NCBI RefSeq assembly: GCF_963678635.1
Contig: NC_087064.1
Coordinates: 61,125,548-61,189,547 of the forward strand
Length of the DNA: 64,000 nt
Source of the DNA: Symsagittifera roscoffensis
Lineage: Eukaryota; Xenacoelomorpha; Acoela; Convolutidae
Reading direction: 5' to 3'
In this document: positions 12,200 to 25,440 of the stretch, piece by piece
Layout: each line of letters begins with the position of its first letter
Position numbering within the stretch: the first letter of the stretch is position 1
Translations under genes and position numbers: made by a program
The notes under the pieces: generated by a model
What the model saw: only the letters and a program-made list of their open reading frames with translations
Database searches by the model: none
What the model was told of the DNA's origin: nothing

Positions 12200-15100
12200 C
12201 ACCCTTTTTCAGAAATTTTTGGTTGAATTGTTTTTCTGTTATATAAAATATCGAAGAATTGAAAAGGTTTTTTTCATATACGTCCACAGATGTCCCTCAA
12301 ATGGAGTCTCCGTCATATGGAATTGCAAAAGATTGTTTTTTGAATTTTATTTTAAAAAATTGCCCAACGTGGGGCTCGAACCTAAGACCCTGAGATGAAG
12401 AGTCCCATGCTCTACCGACTGAGCTAGCCGGGCTGTATTATGTTAACAAAGAGACTGTGTTTGCTAATGATCACCCTTTTTCCGAAGTTTTTGTTGAGTT
12501 ACTTTTTTCTGTTGACTAAAGTATAGAAGAATTGAAAAGTTTTTTTTTCATTTGCGTTAAAGCTCTCCGTGAAATGGATTCGCAAAAGATTGTTTTTTTT
12601 TATTATTATGAAAATTTTTCGCCCAAGATGGGGCACGATACGACTACCCTGGGATTAAGAGTCTCATGCTCTACCGACTGAGCTAGCCATATGGTTTTAA
12701 TGAAGGCACTGTGTTTGTTAATGGTCATTATTTTGAAATTTTTGTTGAGTTGGTTTTTCTTTTTCGCAAATTATAGAAGAATTGAAAAGTTATTTTTTCA
12801 TTTGCGGTGAAGCTCTCAGTCAAATAGTCTTGCAAAACATTGTTTTGTGAATATTAAAAAAATTTTTCGCTCAACTTGGGGCTCGAATCCACGACCCTGG
12901 AATAAAGATTCCCATGCTCTACCGACTGAGCTAGCCGGGCTGTATGATTTTAATGAAAAGACTCTGGTTGCTAATGTTCACCCTTTTCCCGAAATTTTTG
13001 TTGAATTGTTTTTTATGTTATATAAAATATAGAAGAATTGAAAAGATTTTTTTTTCATCTGCGTTTAAGCTCTCCGTCAAATGGATTTGCGAAAAATTGT
13101 TTTGTGATTTTATGAAAAAGTTTTCGCTCACGTGGGGCTCGAATCCACGATCCTGGTATAAAGAGTCTCATGCTCTACCGACTGAGCTAGCCGGGCTGTA
13201 AGATGTTCACTAAGAGACTGTGTTTGCTAATGATCACCCTTTTTCTGAAATTTTTGTTGAATTGTTTTTTCTTTTGATTAAAGTGTAGAAGAAATGGAAA
13301 GGTCTCTTTCATTTGCGGTCGAGCTATGCGTAAAATGGAATTGCGAAAGATTGTGTTTTAAATATTTTAAAAAGTTTTCGCCCATCGTGGAGCTCGAACC
13401 CAAGACCCTGAGATGAAGAGTCCAATGCTCTACCGACTGAGCTAGCCGGGCATTGTTATGTTTACTAAGAGACTATGTTTGCTAATGATCACCCTTTTTC
13501 CGAAGTTTTTGGTTGAATTGTTTTTCTGTTATATAAAATATCGAAGAATTGAAAAGGTTTTTTTCATATACGTCCACAGATGTCCCTCAAATGGAGTCTC
13601 CGTCATATGGAATTGCAAAAGATTGTTTTTTGAATTTTATTTTAAAAAATTGCCCAACGTGGGGCTCGAACCTAAGACCCTGAGATGAAGAGTCCCATGC
13701 TCTACCGACTGAGCTAGCCGGGCTGTATTATGTTAACAAAGAGACTGTGTTTGCTAATGATCACCCTTTTTCCGAAGTTTTTGTTGAGTTACTTTTTTCT
13801 GTTGACTAAAGTATAGAAGAATTGAAAAGTTTTTTTTTCATTTGCGTTAAAGCTCTCCGTGAAATGGATTCGCAAAAGATTGTTTTTTTTATTATTATGA
13901 AAATTTTTCGCCCAAGATGGGGCACGATACGACTACCCTGGGATTAAGAGTTTCATGCTCTACCGACTGAGCTAGCCATATGGTTTTAATGAAGGCACTG
14001 TGTTTGTTAATGGTCATTATTTTGAAATTTTTGTTGAGTTGGTTTTTCTTTTTCGCAAATTATAGAAGAATTGAAAAGTTATTTTTTCATTTGCGGTGAA
14101 GCTCTCAGTCAAATAGTCTTGCAAAACATTGTTTTGTGAATATTAAAAAAAATTTTCGCTCAACTTGGGGCTCGAATCCACGACCCTGGAATAAAGATTC
14201 CCATGCTCTACCGACTGAGCTAGCCGGGCTGTATGATTTTAATGAAAAGACTCTGGTTGCTAATGTTCACCCTTTTCCCGAAATTTTTGTTGAATTGTTT
14301 TTTCTGTTATATAAAATATAGAAGAATTGAAAAGATTTTTTTTCATCTGCGTTTAAGCTCTCCGTCAAATGGATTTGCGAAAAATTGTTTTGTGATTTTA
14401 TGAAAAAGTTTTCGCTCACGTGGGGCTCGAATCCACGATCCTGGTATAAAGAGTCTCATGCTCTACCGACTGAGCTAGCCGGGCTGTAAGATGTTCACTA
14501 AGAGACTGTGTTTGCTAATGATCACCCTTTTTCTGAAATTTTTGTTGAATTGTTTTTTCTTTTGATTAAAGTGTAGAAGAAATGGAAAGGTCTCTTTCAT
14601 TTGCGGTCGAGCTATGCGTAAAATGGAATTGCGAAAGATTGTGTTTTAAATATTTTAAAAAGTTTTCGCCCATCGTGGAGCTCGAACCCAAGACCTTGAG
14701 ATGAGGAGTCCAATGCTCTACCGACTGAGCTAGCCGGGCATTATTATGTTTACTAAGAGACTATGTTTGCTAATGATCACCCTTTTTCCGAAGTTTTTGG
14801 TTGAATTGTTTTTCTGTTATATAAAATATCGAAGAATTGAAAAGGTTTTTTTCATATACGTCCACAGATGTCCCTCAAATGGAGTCTCCGTCATATGGAA
14901 TTGCAAAAGATTGTTTTTTGAATTTTATTTTAAAAAATTGCCCAACGTGGGGCTCGAACCTAAGACCCTGAGATGAAGGGTCCCATGCTCTACCGACTGA
15001 GCTAGCCGGGCTGTATTATGTTAACAAAGAGACTGTGTTTGCTAATGATCACCCTTTTTCCGAAGTTTTTGTTGAGTTACTTTTTTCTGTTGACTAAAGT

Positions 15101-15259
15101 ATAGAAGAATTGAAAAGTTTTTTTTCATTTGCGTTAAAGCTCTCCGTGAAATGGATTCGCAAAAGATTGTTTTTTTTTATTATTATGAAAATTTTTCGCC
15201 CAAGATGGGGCACGATACGACTACCCTGGGATTAAGAGTTTCATGCTCTACCGACTGAG
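12200..15259 (-). repeat. ~1289-bp higher-order repeat (5 units), two and a half copies
   Basis: A diagnostic spacer variant containing CATATACGTCCACAGATGTC occurs near 12275, 13564 and 14852. Every unit between successive occurrences is reproduced almost base for base. Each 1289-bp copy holds five tRNA-like units with different defects, including one whose T arm reads GGGCACGATACGACTACCC on the + strand. The third copy stops at 15259, where the tRNA is broken at GACTGAG and joined directly to spacer TCTGTTGAC. Confidence 0.85.
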
Positions 15260-16490
15260 TCTGTTGACTAAAGTATAGAAGAATTGAAAAGTTTTTTTTT
15301 TCATTTGCGTTAAAGCTCTCCGTGAAATGGATTTGCAAAAGATTGTTTTTTTTATTATTATGAAAATTTTTCGCCCAAGATGGGGCACGATCCGACTACC
15401 CTGGAATTAAGAGTCTCATGCGCTACCGACTGAGCTAGCCGGGCTGTATTGGAGAATATAGAAGAATTGGAAAGTTTTTTTTTCATTTGCGGTCAAGCTC
15501 TGCGTCAAATGGAATTGCGAAAGATTGTGTTTTAAATATCATAAAAAGTTTTCGCCCAACGTGGAGCTCGAACCCAAGACCCTGAGATGAAGAGTCGCAT
15601 GCTCTACCGACTGAGCTAGCCGGGCTGTATTATGTTAACTAAGAGACTGTGATTGGTAATGATCACCCTTTTTCCGAAGTTTTTGTTGAATTGTTTTTTT
15701 CTGTTGACTAAAGTATAGAAGAATTGAAAAGTTTTTTTTTCATTTGCGTTAAAGCTCTCCGTGAAATGGATTCGCAAAAGATTTTTTTTTTATTATTATG
15801 AAAATTTTTCGCCCAAGATGGGGCACGATCCGACTACCCTGGAATTAAGAGTCTCATGCTCTACCGACTGAGTCTGTTGACTAAAGTATAGAAGAATTGA
15901 AAAGTTTTTTTTTTCATTTGCGTTAAAGCTCTCCGTGAAATGGATTTGCAAAAGATTGTTTTTTTTATTATTATGAAAATTTTTCGCCCAAGATGGGGCA
16001 CGATCCGACTACCCTGGAATTAAGAGTCTCATGCGCTACCGACTGAGCTAGCCGGGCTGTATTGGAGAATATAGAAGAATTGGAAAGTTTTTTTTTCATT
16101 TGCGGTCAAGCTCTGCGTCAAATGGAATTGCGAAAGATTGTGTTTTAAATATCATAAAAAGTTTTCGCCCAACGTGGAGCTCGAACCCAAGACCCTGAGA
16201 TGAAGAGTCGCATGCTCTACCGACTGAGCTAGCCGGGCTGTATTATGTTAACTAAGAGACTGTGATTGGTAATGATCACCCTTTTTCCGAAGTTTTTGTT
16301 GAATTGTTTTTTCTGTTGACTAAAGTATAGAAGAATTGAAAAGTTTTTTTTTCATTTGCGTTAAAGCTCTCCGTGAAATGGATTCGCAAAAGATTTTTTT
16401 TTTATTATTATGAAAATTTTTCGCCCAAGATGGGGCACGATCCGACTACCCTGGAATTAAGAGTCTCATGCTCTACCGACTGAGCTAGCT
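15260..16490 (-). repeat. ~613-bp higher-order repeat with a recurrent truncated tRNA junction
   Basis: The segment starting at the broken junction at 15259/15260 is repeated from 15872/15873 to about 16490. The junction fuses the D-arm part of one tRNA copy (CCGACTGAG) to the TCTGTTGACTAAAG spacer, deleting the tRNA 5' half-acceptor and the upstream spacer. The same breakpoint appears twice, 613 bp apart, so the deletion came first and the duplication second. A second shortened spacer, GGGCTGTATTGGAGAATATAG, is also shared by the copies. Confidence 0.8.
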
Positions 16491-17074
16491 GGGCTGTATT
16501 GGAGAATATAGAAGAATTGGAAAGTTTTTTTCATTTGCGGTCAAGCTCTGCGTCAAATGGAATTGAAAAAGTTTGTGTTTTGAATATTTTCAAAAAATTT
16601 CGACCATCATGGGGCTCGAAACTACGTGCCTGGGTTTAAGAGTCGCATTCTCTACCGATTGAGCTATCCGGGCTGTATGATTTTGATGAAGAGACTGAGT
16701 TTGCTAATGTTCACCCTTTTTTGTTGAATTTTTGTTGAATTGTTTTTTCTGTTGATAAAAATATAGAAGAATTGAACATTTTTTTTCATTTGCGTTTAAG
16801 CTCTCCGTCAAATAGATTTGCAAAATATTGTTTTTTGAATATTATAAAAAGTTTTTCACCAACGTGGGGCTCGAACCCACGATCCTGGGTTTAAGTGTGC
16901 AATGCTCTACCGACTGAGCTACCCGGGCTGTATGATTTTAACTAAGAGCTTGTGTTTGCTAATGATCACCCTTTTCCGAAATTTGTGGTTGAATTGTTTT
17001 TTTTTCATTTGCTTTCAAGCTCTCCATCTATTGGATTTGCAAAATATTGTTTTTTGAATATTATGAAAAGTTTG

Positions 17075-17147
17075 CGACCAACGTGGGGCTCGAACTCACG
17101 ATCGTGGGATAAGGAGTCCCATGCTCTACCGACTGAACTAGCTGGGC
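17075..17147 (-). pseudogene. tRNA-like copy with CCT anticodon
   Basis: The anticodon arm TGGGA-CTCCTTA-TCCCA is fully paired, and the triplet is CCT (Arg AGG). Position 37 is T, not the usual purine. The acceptor is damaged at both strands (GCCCAGC against GTTGGTC). Confidence 0.55.
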
Positions 17148-17292
17148 TCTAAGATTCTAACTAAGAGACTGTGTTTGGTAATGATTACCATTTTTCCGAA
17201 ATTTTTGGTTGAATTGTTTTTTTCATTTGCTTTTAAGCTCTCCATCTATTGGATTTGCAAAATATTGTTTTTTGAGTATTATGAAAAGTTTA

Positions 17293-17365
17293 CGCCCAAC
17301 GTGGGGCTCGATCCCATAAACCTGAAATTCAGAGTTCCATGCTCTACTGACTGAGCTATCTGGGC
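17293..17365 (-). pseudogene. tRNA-like copy with CTG anticodon and a compensated stem
   Basis: The anticodon arm reads TGGAA-CTCTGAA-TTTCA. Two changes restore A-T pairs, so the stem is fully paired apart from one G-T wobble, and the anticodon is CTG (Gln CAG) with A37. The T loop starts with A54 and the T stem has one mismatch. The D loop has lost the first G of the conserved GG pair, so tertiary folding is questionable. Confidence 0.55.
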
Positions 17366-17399
17366 GGTATGATTTTAATGAAGAGACTGTGTTTGTTAG

Positions 17400-20300
17400 T
17401 GATCATCTTTTTTTCGCAATTTTTGAATTTTAGAGTCCCATGCTCTGCAGACTATTGAATATCTTTTTGACTTTTCGCTCAACGTGGGGCTCGAATCCAC
17501 GACTCTGGGATTAAGAGTCCCATGCTCTACAGACTGAGCTAGCTGGGCTGTATGATGTTAACTAAGAGAGTGTGTTTGCTATTGATCATCCTTCTTCCGA
17601 AGTTATTGGTTGAATTGTTTTTTCTGTTATATAAAATATAGGAGAATTGAAATTTTTTTTTCTCCAATCTCTACCGGCTGAGCTAGCCGGGCTGTATGCT
17701 GTTAACTAAGAATTTGTGTTTGCTAATGATCATCCTTTTTCCGAAGTTTTTGGTTGATTTGTTTTTTTTGTGTTATATGAAAAATAGAAGTATTGAAAAT
17801 GTTTTTTTTTTTTCATTTGCGTTTAAGCTCTACGTCAAATGGATTTGCAAAATATTGTTTTTCGAATATTATGAAAAGTTTTCGCCCATCGTGAGGCTCT
17901 AACCTTCGACCCTGGGATTAAGAGTCCCATGCTCTTCCGACTGAGCTAGCCGGGCTGTATAAAATTAATGAAGATACTCTGTTTGTTAATGACCATCTTT
18001 TTTTTCGAAATTTTTGTTGAATTGTCTTTTCTTTTACTCAAAATGTAGAAAAAGTAATTTTTTCATTTGCGGTCAGGTCAAGCTTTGCGTCAGATGAAAT
18101 TGCAAAAGGTTGTGTTTTGATTATTATAAAAATTCTGGCCCAACGTCGGGCTCGAACCCACGACCCTGGGATGGAGAGTCCCATGCTCTACCGACTGAGC
18201 TAGCCGGGCTGTATGTGTTAACGAAGAGACTGTGTTTGTTAATGATCATCCTTTTTCCGAAGTTTTTGGTTGATTTAATTTTTTCTGTTATATGAAATAT
18301 AGAAGTATTGAAAACGTTTTTTTTTTTCATTTGCGTTTAAGCTCTACGTCAAATGGATTTGCAAAATATTGTTTTGTGATTTTATGAAAAAGTTTTCGCT
18401 CACGTGGGGCTCGAATCCACGATCCTGGAATAAAGAGACTCATGCTCTACAGACTGAGCTAGCTGGGCTGTATGATTTTAATGAAGAGACTGTGTTTGTT
18501 AGTGATCATCTTTTTTTCGCAATTTTTGAATTTTAGAGTCCCATGCTCTGCAGACTATTGAATATCTTTTTGACTTTTCGCTCAACGTGGGGCTCGAATC
18601 CACGACTCTGGGATTAAGAGTCCCATGCTCTACAGACTGAGCTAGCTGGGCTGTATGTGTTAACGAAGAGACTGTGTTTGTTAATGATCATCCTTTTTCC
18701 GAAGTTTTTGTTTGATTTAATTTTTTCTGTTATATGAAAAATAGAAGTATTGAAAATGTTTTTTTTTTCATTTGCGTTTAAGCTCTACGTCAAATGGATT
18801 TGCAAAATATTGTTTTTCGAATATTATGAAAAGTTTTCGCCCATCGTGAGGCTCGAACCTTCGACCCTGGGATTAAGAGTCCCATGCTCTACCGACTGAG
18901 CTAGCCGGGCTGTATAAAATTAATGAAGATACTCTGTTTGTTAATGACCATCTTTTTTTTCGAAATTTTTGTTGAATTGTCTTTTCTTTTACTCAAAATG
19001 TAGAAAAAGTAATTTTTTCATTTGCGGTCAGGTCAAGCTTTGCGTCAGATGAAATTGCAAAAGGTTGTGTTTTGATTATTATAAAAATTCTGGCCCAACG
19101 TCGGGCTCGAACCCACGACCCTGGGATGGAGAGTCCCATGCTCTACCGACTGAGCTAGCCGGGCTGTATGTGTTAACGAAGAGACTGTGTTTGTTAATGA
19201 TCATCCTTTTTCCGAAGTTTTTGTTTGATTTAATTTTTTCTGTTATATGAAAAATAGAAGTATTGAAAATGTTTTTTTTTTCATTTGCGTTTAAGCTCTA
19301 CGTCAAATGGATTTGCAAAATATTGTTTTTCGAATATTATGAAAAGTTTTCGCCCATCGTGAGGCTCGAACCTTCGACCCTGGGATTAAGAGTCCCATGC
19401 TCTACCGACTGAGCTAGCCGGGCTGTATAAAATTAATGAAGATACTCTGTTTGTTAATGACCATCTTTTTTTTCGAAATTTTTGTTGAATTGTCTTTTCT
19501 TTTACTCAAAATGTAGAAAAAGTAATTTTTTCATTTGCGGTCAGGTCAAGCTTTGCGTCAGATGAAATTGCAAAAGGTTGTGTTTTGATTATTATAAAAA
19601 TTCTGGCCCAACGTCGGGCTCGAACCCACGACCCTGGGATGGAGAGTCCCATGCTCTACCGACTGAGCTAGCCGGGCTGTATGTGTTAACGAAGAGACTG
19701 TGTTTGTTAATGATCATCCTTTTTCCGAAGTTTTTGGTTGATTTAATTTTTTCTGTTATATGAAATATAGAAGTATTGAAAACGTTTTTTTTTCATTTGC
19801 GTTTAAGCTCTACGTCAAATGGATTTGCAAAATATTGTTTTGTGATTTTATGAAAAAGTTTTCGCTCACGTGGGGCTCGAATCCACGATCCTGGAATAAA
19901 GAGACTCATGCTCTACAGACTGAGCTAGCTGGGCTGTATGAATTTAATGAAGAGACTGTGTTTGTTAGTGATCATCTTTTTTTCGCAATTTTTGAATTTT
20001 AGAGTCCCATGCTCTGCAGACTATTGAATATCTTTTTGACTTTTCGCTCAACGTGGGGCTCGAATCCACGACTCTGGGATTAAGAGTCCCATGCTCTACA
20101 GACTGAGCTAGCTGGGCTGTATGATGTTAACTAAGAGACTGTGTTTGCTATTGATCATCCTTTTCCCGAAGTTATTGGTTGAATTGTTTTTTCTGTTATA
20201 TAAAATATAGGAGAATTGAAATTTTTTTTCTCCAATCTCTACCGGCTGAGCTAGCCGGGCTGTATGCTGTTAACTAAGAATTTGTGTTTGCTAATGATCA

Positions 20301-23300
20301 TCCTTTTTCCGAAGTTTTTGGTTGATTTGTTTTTTTTGTGTTATATGAAAAATAGAAGTATTGAAAATGTTTTTTTTTTTCATTTGCGTTTAAGCTCTAC
20401 GTCAAATGGATTTGCAAAATATTGTTTTTCGAATATTATGAAAAGTTTTCGCCCATCGTGAGGCTCGAACCTTCGACCCTGGGATTAAGAGTCCCATGCT
20501 CTACCGACTGAGCTAGCCGGGCTGTATAAAATTAATGAAGATACTCTGTTTGTTAATGACCATCTTTTTTTTTCGAAATTTTTGTTGAATTGTCTTTTCT
20601 TTTACTCAAAATGTAGAAAAAGTAATTTTTTCATTTGCGGTCAGGTCAAGCTTTGCGTCAGATGAAATTGCAAAAGGTTGTGTTTTGATTATTATAAAAA
20701 TTCTGGCCCAACGTCGGGCTCGAACCCACGACCCTGGGATGGAGAGTCCCATGCTCTACCGACTGAGCTAGCCGGGCTGTATGTGTTAACGAAGAGACTG
20801 TGTTTGTTAATGATCATCCTTTTTCCGAAGTTTTTGTTTGATTTAATTTTTTCTGTTATATGAAATATAGAAGTATTGAAAACGTTTTTTTTTTTTCATT
20901 TGCGTTTAAGCTCTACGTCAAATGGATTTGCAAAATATTGTTTTGTGATTTTATGAAAAAGTTTTCGCTCACGTGGGGCTCGAATCCACGATCCTGGAAT
21001 AAAGAGACTCATGCTCTACAGACTGAGCTAGCTGGGCTGTATGATTTTAATGAAGAGACTGTGTTTGTTAGTGATCATCTTTTTTTCGCAATTTTTGAAT
21101 TTTAGAGTCCCATGCTCTGCAGACTATTGAATATCTTTTTGACTTTTCGCTCAACGTGGGGCTCGAATCCACGACTCTGGGATTAAGAGTCCCATGCTCT
21201 ACAGACTGAGCTAGCTGGGCTGTATGATGTTAACTAAGAGACTGTGTTTGCTATTGATCATCCTTTTTCCGAAGTTATTGGTTGAATTGTTTTTTCTGTT
21301 ATATAAAATATAGGAGAATTGAAATTTTTTTTCTCCAATCTCTACCGGCTGAGCTAGCCGGGCTGTATGCTGTTAACTAAGAATTTGTGTTTGCTAATGA
21401 TCATCCTTTTTCCGAAGTTTTTGGTTGATTTGTTTTTTTTGTGTTATATGAAAAATAGAAGTATTGAAAATGTTTTTTTTTTCATTTGCATTTAAGCTCT
21501 ACGTCAAATGGATTTGCAAAATATTGTTTTTCGAATATTATGAAAAGTTTTTGCCCATCGTGAGGCTCGAACCTTCGACCCTGGGATTAAGAGTCCCATG
21601 CTCTACCGACTGAGCTAGCCGGGCTGTATAAAATTAATGAAGATACTCTGTTTGTTAATGACCATCTTTTTTTTCGACATTTTTGTTGAATTGTCTTTTC
21701 TTTTACTCAAAATGTAGAAAAAGTAATTTTTTCATTTGCGGTCAGGTCAAGCTTTGCGTCAGATGAAATTGCAAAAGGTTGTGTTTTGATTATTATAAAA
21801 ATTCTGGCCCAACGTCGGGCTCGAACCCACGACCCTGGGATGGAGAGTCCCATGCTCTACCGACTGAGCTAGCCGGGCTGTATGTGTTAACGAAGAGACT
21901 GTGTTTGTTAATGATCATCCTTTTTCCGAAGTTTTTGGTTGATTCAATTTTTTCTGTTATATGAAATATAGAAGTATTGAAAACGTTTTTTTTTTCATTT
22001 GCGTTTAAGCTCTACGTCAAATGGATTTGCAAAATATTGTTTTGTGATTTTATGAAAAAGTTTTCGCTCACGTGGGGCTCGAATCCACGATCCTGGAATA
22101 AAGAGACTCATGCTCTACAGACTGAGCTAGCTGGGCTGTATGATTTTAATGAAGAGACTGTGTTTGTTAGTGATCATCTTTTTTTCGCAATTTTTGAATT
22201 TTAGAGTCCCATGCTCTGCAGACTATTGAATATCTTTTTGACTTTTCGCTCAACGTGGGGCTCGAATCCACGACTCTGGGATTAAGAGTCCCATGCTCTA
22301 CAGACTGAGCTAGCTGGGCTGTATGATGTTAACTAAGAGACTGTGTTTGCTATTGATCATCCTTTTTCCGAAGTTATTGGTTGAATTGTTTTTTCTGTTA
22401 TATAAAATATAGGAGAATTGAAATTTTTTTTCTCCAATCTCTACCGGCTGAGCTAGCCGGGCTGTATGCTGTTAACTAAGAATTTGTGTTTGCTAATGAT
22501 CATCCTTTTTCCGAAGTTTTTGGTTGATTTGTTTTTTTTTGTGTTATATGAAAAATAGAAGTATTGAAAACGTTTTTTTTTTCATTTGCGTTTAAGCTCT
22601 ACGTCAAATGGATTTGCAAAATATTGTTTTTCGAATATTATGAAAAGTTTTCGCCCATCGTGAGGCTCGAACCTTCGACCCTGGGATTAAGAGTCCCATG
22701 CTCTACCGACTGAGCTAGCCGGGCTGTATGAAATTAATGAAGATACTCTGTTTGTTAATGACCATCTTTTTTTTTCGAAATTTTTGTTGAATTGTCTTTT
22801 CTTTTACTCAAAATGTAGAAAAAGTAATTTTTTCATTTGCGGTCAGGTCAAGCTTTGCGTCAGATGAAATTGCAAAAGGTTGTGTTTTGATTATTATAAA
22901 AATTCTGGCCCAACGTCGGGCTCGAACCCACGACCCTGGGATGGAGAGTCCCATGCTCTACCGACTGAGCTAGCCGGGCTGTATGTGTTAACGAAGAGAC
23001 TGTGTTTGTTAATGATCATCCTTTTTCCGAAGTTTTTGTTTGATTTAATTTTTTCTGTTATATGAAATATAGAAGTATTGAAAACGTTTTTTTTTTCATT
23101 TGCGTTTAAGCTCTACGTCAAATGGATTTGCAAAATATTGTTTTGTGATTTTATGAAAAAGTTTTCGCTCACGTGGGGCTCGAATCCACGATCCTGGAAT
23201 AAAGAGACTCATGCTCTACAGACTGAGCTAGCTGGGCTGTATGATTTTAATGAAGAGACTGTGTTTGTTAGTGATCATCTTTTTTTCGCAATTTTTGAAT

Positions 23301-25440
23301 TTTAGAGTCCCATGCTCTGCAGACTATTGAATATCTTTTTGACTTTTCGCTCAACGTGGGGCTCGAATCCACGACTCTGGGATTAAGAGTCCCATGCTCT
23401 ACAGACTGAGCTAGCTGGGCTGTATGATATTAACTAAGAGACTGTGTTTGCTATTGATCATCCTTTTTCCGAAGTTATTGGTTGAATTGTTTTTTCTGTT
23501 ATATAAAATATAGGAGAATTGAAATTTTTGTTCTCCAATCTCTACCGGCTGAGCTAGCCGGGCTGTATGCTGTTAACTAAGAATTTGTGTTTGCTAATGA
23601 TCATCCTTTTTCCGAAGTTTTTGGTTGATTTGTTTTTTTTTGTGTTATATGAAAAATAGAAGTATTGAAAATGTTTTTTTTTTTCATTTGCGTTTAAGCT
23701 CTACGTCAAATGGATTTGCAAAATATTGTTTTTCGAATATTATGAAAAGTTTTTGCCCATCGTGAGGCTCGAACCTTCGACCCTGGGATTAAGAGTCCCA
23801 TGCTCTACCGACTGAGCTAGCCGGGCTGTATAAAATTAATGAAGATACTCTGTTTGTTAATGACCATCTTTTTTTTCGACATTTTTGTTGAATTGTCTTT
23901 TCTTTTACTCAAAATGTAGAAAAAGTAATTTTTTCATTTGCGGTCAGGTCAAGCTTTGCGTCAGATGAAATTGCAAAAGGTTGTGTTTTGATTATTATAA
24001 AAATTCTGGCCCAACGTCGGGCTCGAACCCACGACCCTGGGATGGAGAGTCCCATGCTCTACCGACTGAGCTAGCCGGGCTGTATGTGTTAACGAAGAGA
24101 CTGTGTTTGTTAATGATCATCCTTTTTCCGAAGTTTTTGGTTGATTCAATTTTTTCTGTTATATGAAATATAGAAGTATTGAAAACGTTTTTTTTTTCAT
24201 TTGCGTTTAAGCTCTACGTCAAATGGATTTGCAAAATATTGTTTTGTGATTTTATGAAAAAGTTTTCGCTCACGTGGGGCTCGCATCCACGATCCTGGAA
24301 TAAAGATACTCATGCTCTACAGACTGAGCTAGCTGGGCTGTATGATTTTAATGAAGAGACTGTGTTTGTTAGTGATCATCTTTTTTTCGCAATTTTTGAA
24401 TTTTAGAGTCCCATGCTCTGCAGACTATTGAATATCTTTTTGACTTTTCGCTCAACGTGGGGCTCGAATCCACGACTCTGGGATTAAGAGTCCCATGCTC
24501 TACAGACTGAGCTAGCTGGGCTGTATGATGTTAACTAAGAGACTGTGTTTGCTATTGATCATCCTTTTTCCGAAGTTATTGGTTGAATTGTTTTTTCTGT
24601 TATATAAAATATAGGAGAATTGAAATTTTTTTTCTCCAATCTCTACCGGCTGAGCTAGCCGGGCTGTATGCTGTTAACTAAGAATTTGTGTTTGCTAATG
24701 ATCATCCTTTTTCCGAAGTTTTTGGTTGATTTGTTTTTTTTTGTGTTATATGAAAAATAGAAGTATTGAAAACGTTTTTTTTTTCATTTGCGTTTAAGCT
24801 CTACGTCAAATGGATTTGCAAAATATTGTTTTTCGAATATTATGAAAAGTTTTCGCCCATCGTGAGGCTCGAACCTTCGACCCTGGGATTAAGAGTCCCA
24901 TGCTCTACCGACTGAGCTAGCCGGGCTGTATGAAATTAATGAAGATACTCTGTTTGTTAATGACCATCTTTTTTTTCGAAATTTTTGTTGAATTGTCTTT
25001 TCTTTTACTCAAAATGTAGAAAAAGTAATTTTTTCATTTGCGGTCAGGTCAAGCTTTGCGTCAGATGAAATTGCAAAAGGTTGTGTTTTGATTATTATAA
25101 AAATTCTGGCCCAACGTCGGGCTCGAACCCACGACCCTGGGATGGAGAGTCCCATGCTCTACCGACTGAGCTAGCCGGTCTGTATGTGTTAACGAAGAGA
25201 CTGTGTTTGTTAATGATCATCCTTTTTCCGAAGTTTTTGGTTGATTTAATTTTTTCTGTTATATGAAATATAGAAGTATTGAAAACGTTTTTTTTTTCAT
25301 TTGCGTTTAAGCTCTACGTCAAATGGATTTGCAAAATATTGTTTTGTGATTTTATGAAAAAGTTTTCGCTCACGTGGGGCTCGAATCCACGATCCTGGAA
25401 TAAAGAGACTCATGCTCTACAGACTGAGCTAGCCGGGCTG
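17400..25440 (-). repeat. ~1101-bp higher-order repeat, at least five full copies
   Basis: The same ordered set of units recurs with spacing 1100-1101 bp from 19578 to 25081, with shorter related copies (955 and 513 bp) at its left end. Each copy contains a tRNA with T arm GAGGCTCGAACCTTC, the CTC-anticodon tRNA, two copies reading CTACAGACTGAG, a nested tRNA fragment (GAGTCCCATGCTCTGCAGAC) and a 5'-half fragment (TCTCTACCGGCTGAGC). Copies are almost identical, differing mainly in T-run length, which implies very recent amplification or active homogenisation. Confidence 0.9.
18137..18209 (-). pseudogene. tRNA-like copy with CTC anticodon, founder type of ten copies
   Basis: The acceptor (GCCCGGC/GTTGGGC) and D arm are canonical, and the anticodon stem TGGGA/TCCCA is perfect. 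The loop is CTCTCCA: anticodon CTC (Glu GAG) with C at position 37. The T stem has one G-G mismatch (CCGAC) and the discriminator is C. Identical copies are at 19092, 19605, 20705, 21806, 22907, 24008, 25108, 25882 and 27828 (each 73 nt), carried by the 1101-bp repeat. Confidence 0.7.

Larger units (their letters stand above)
6080..12200 (-). repeat. Left-edge block: diverged tRNA-like monomers
   Basis: About 24 units without a single intact tRNA. Typical defects are a 5' end read as CACCGGC or GACCGGC that no longer pairs with the 3' strand, T30 against C40 in the anticodon stem, and anticodons changed to CGT or CAT. The segment of about 1 kb around 7380-8400 recurs near 8400-9420 and again near 9420-10440, so an older higher-order pattern of about four units is visible. 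The block begins inside a spacer at 6081 with no tRNA to its left. Its first two copies (6240-6310, 6490-6561) are shortened by small deletions. Confidence 0.85.
16490..17400 (-). repeat. Mixed, partly truncated tRNA-like units
   Basis: Four tRNA-like copies with shortened spacers (two lack the ATAAAATATAGAA block altogether). Among them are the CCT-anticodon copy at 17075-17147 and the CTG-anticodon copy at 17293-17365, annotated separately. No long-period duplication is evident in this short stretch. Confidence 0.7.
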
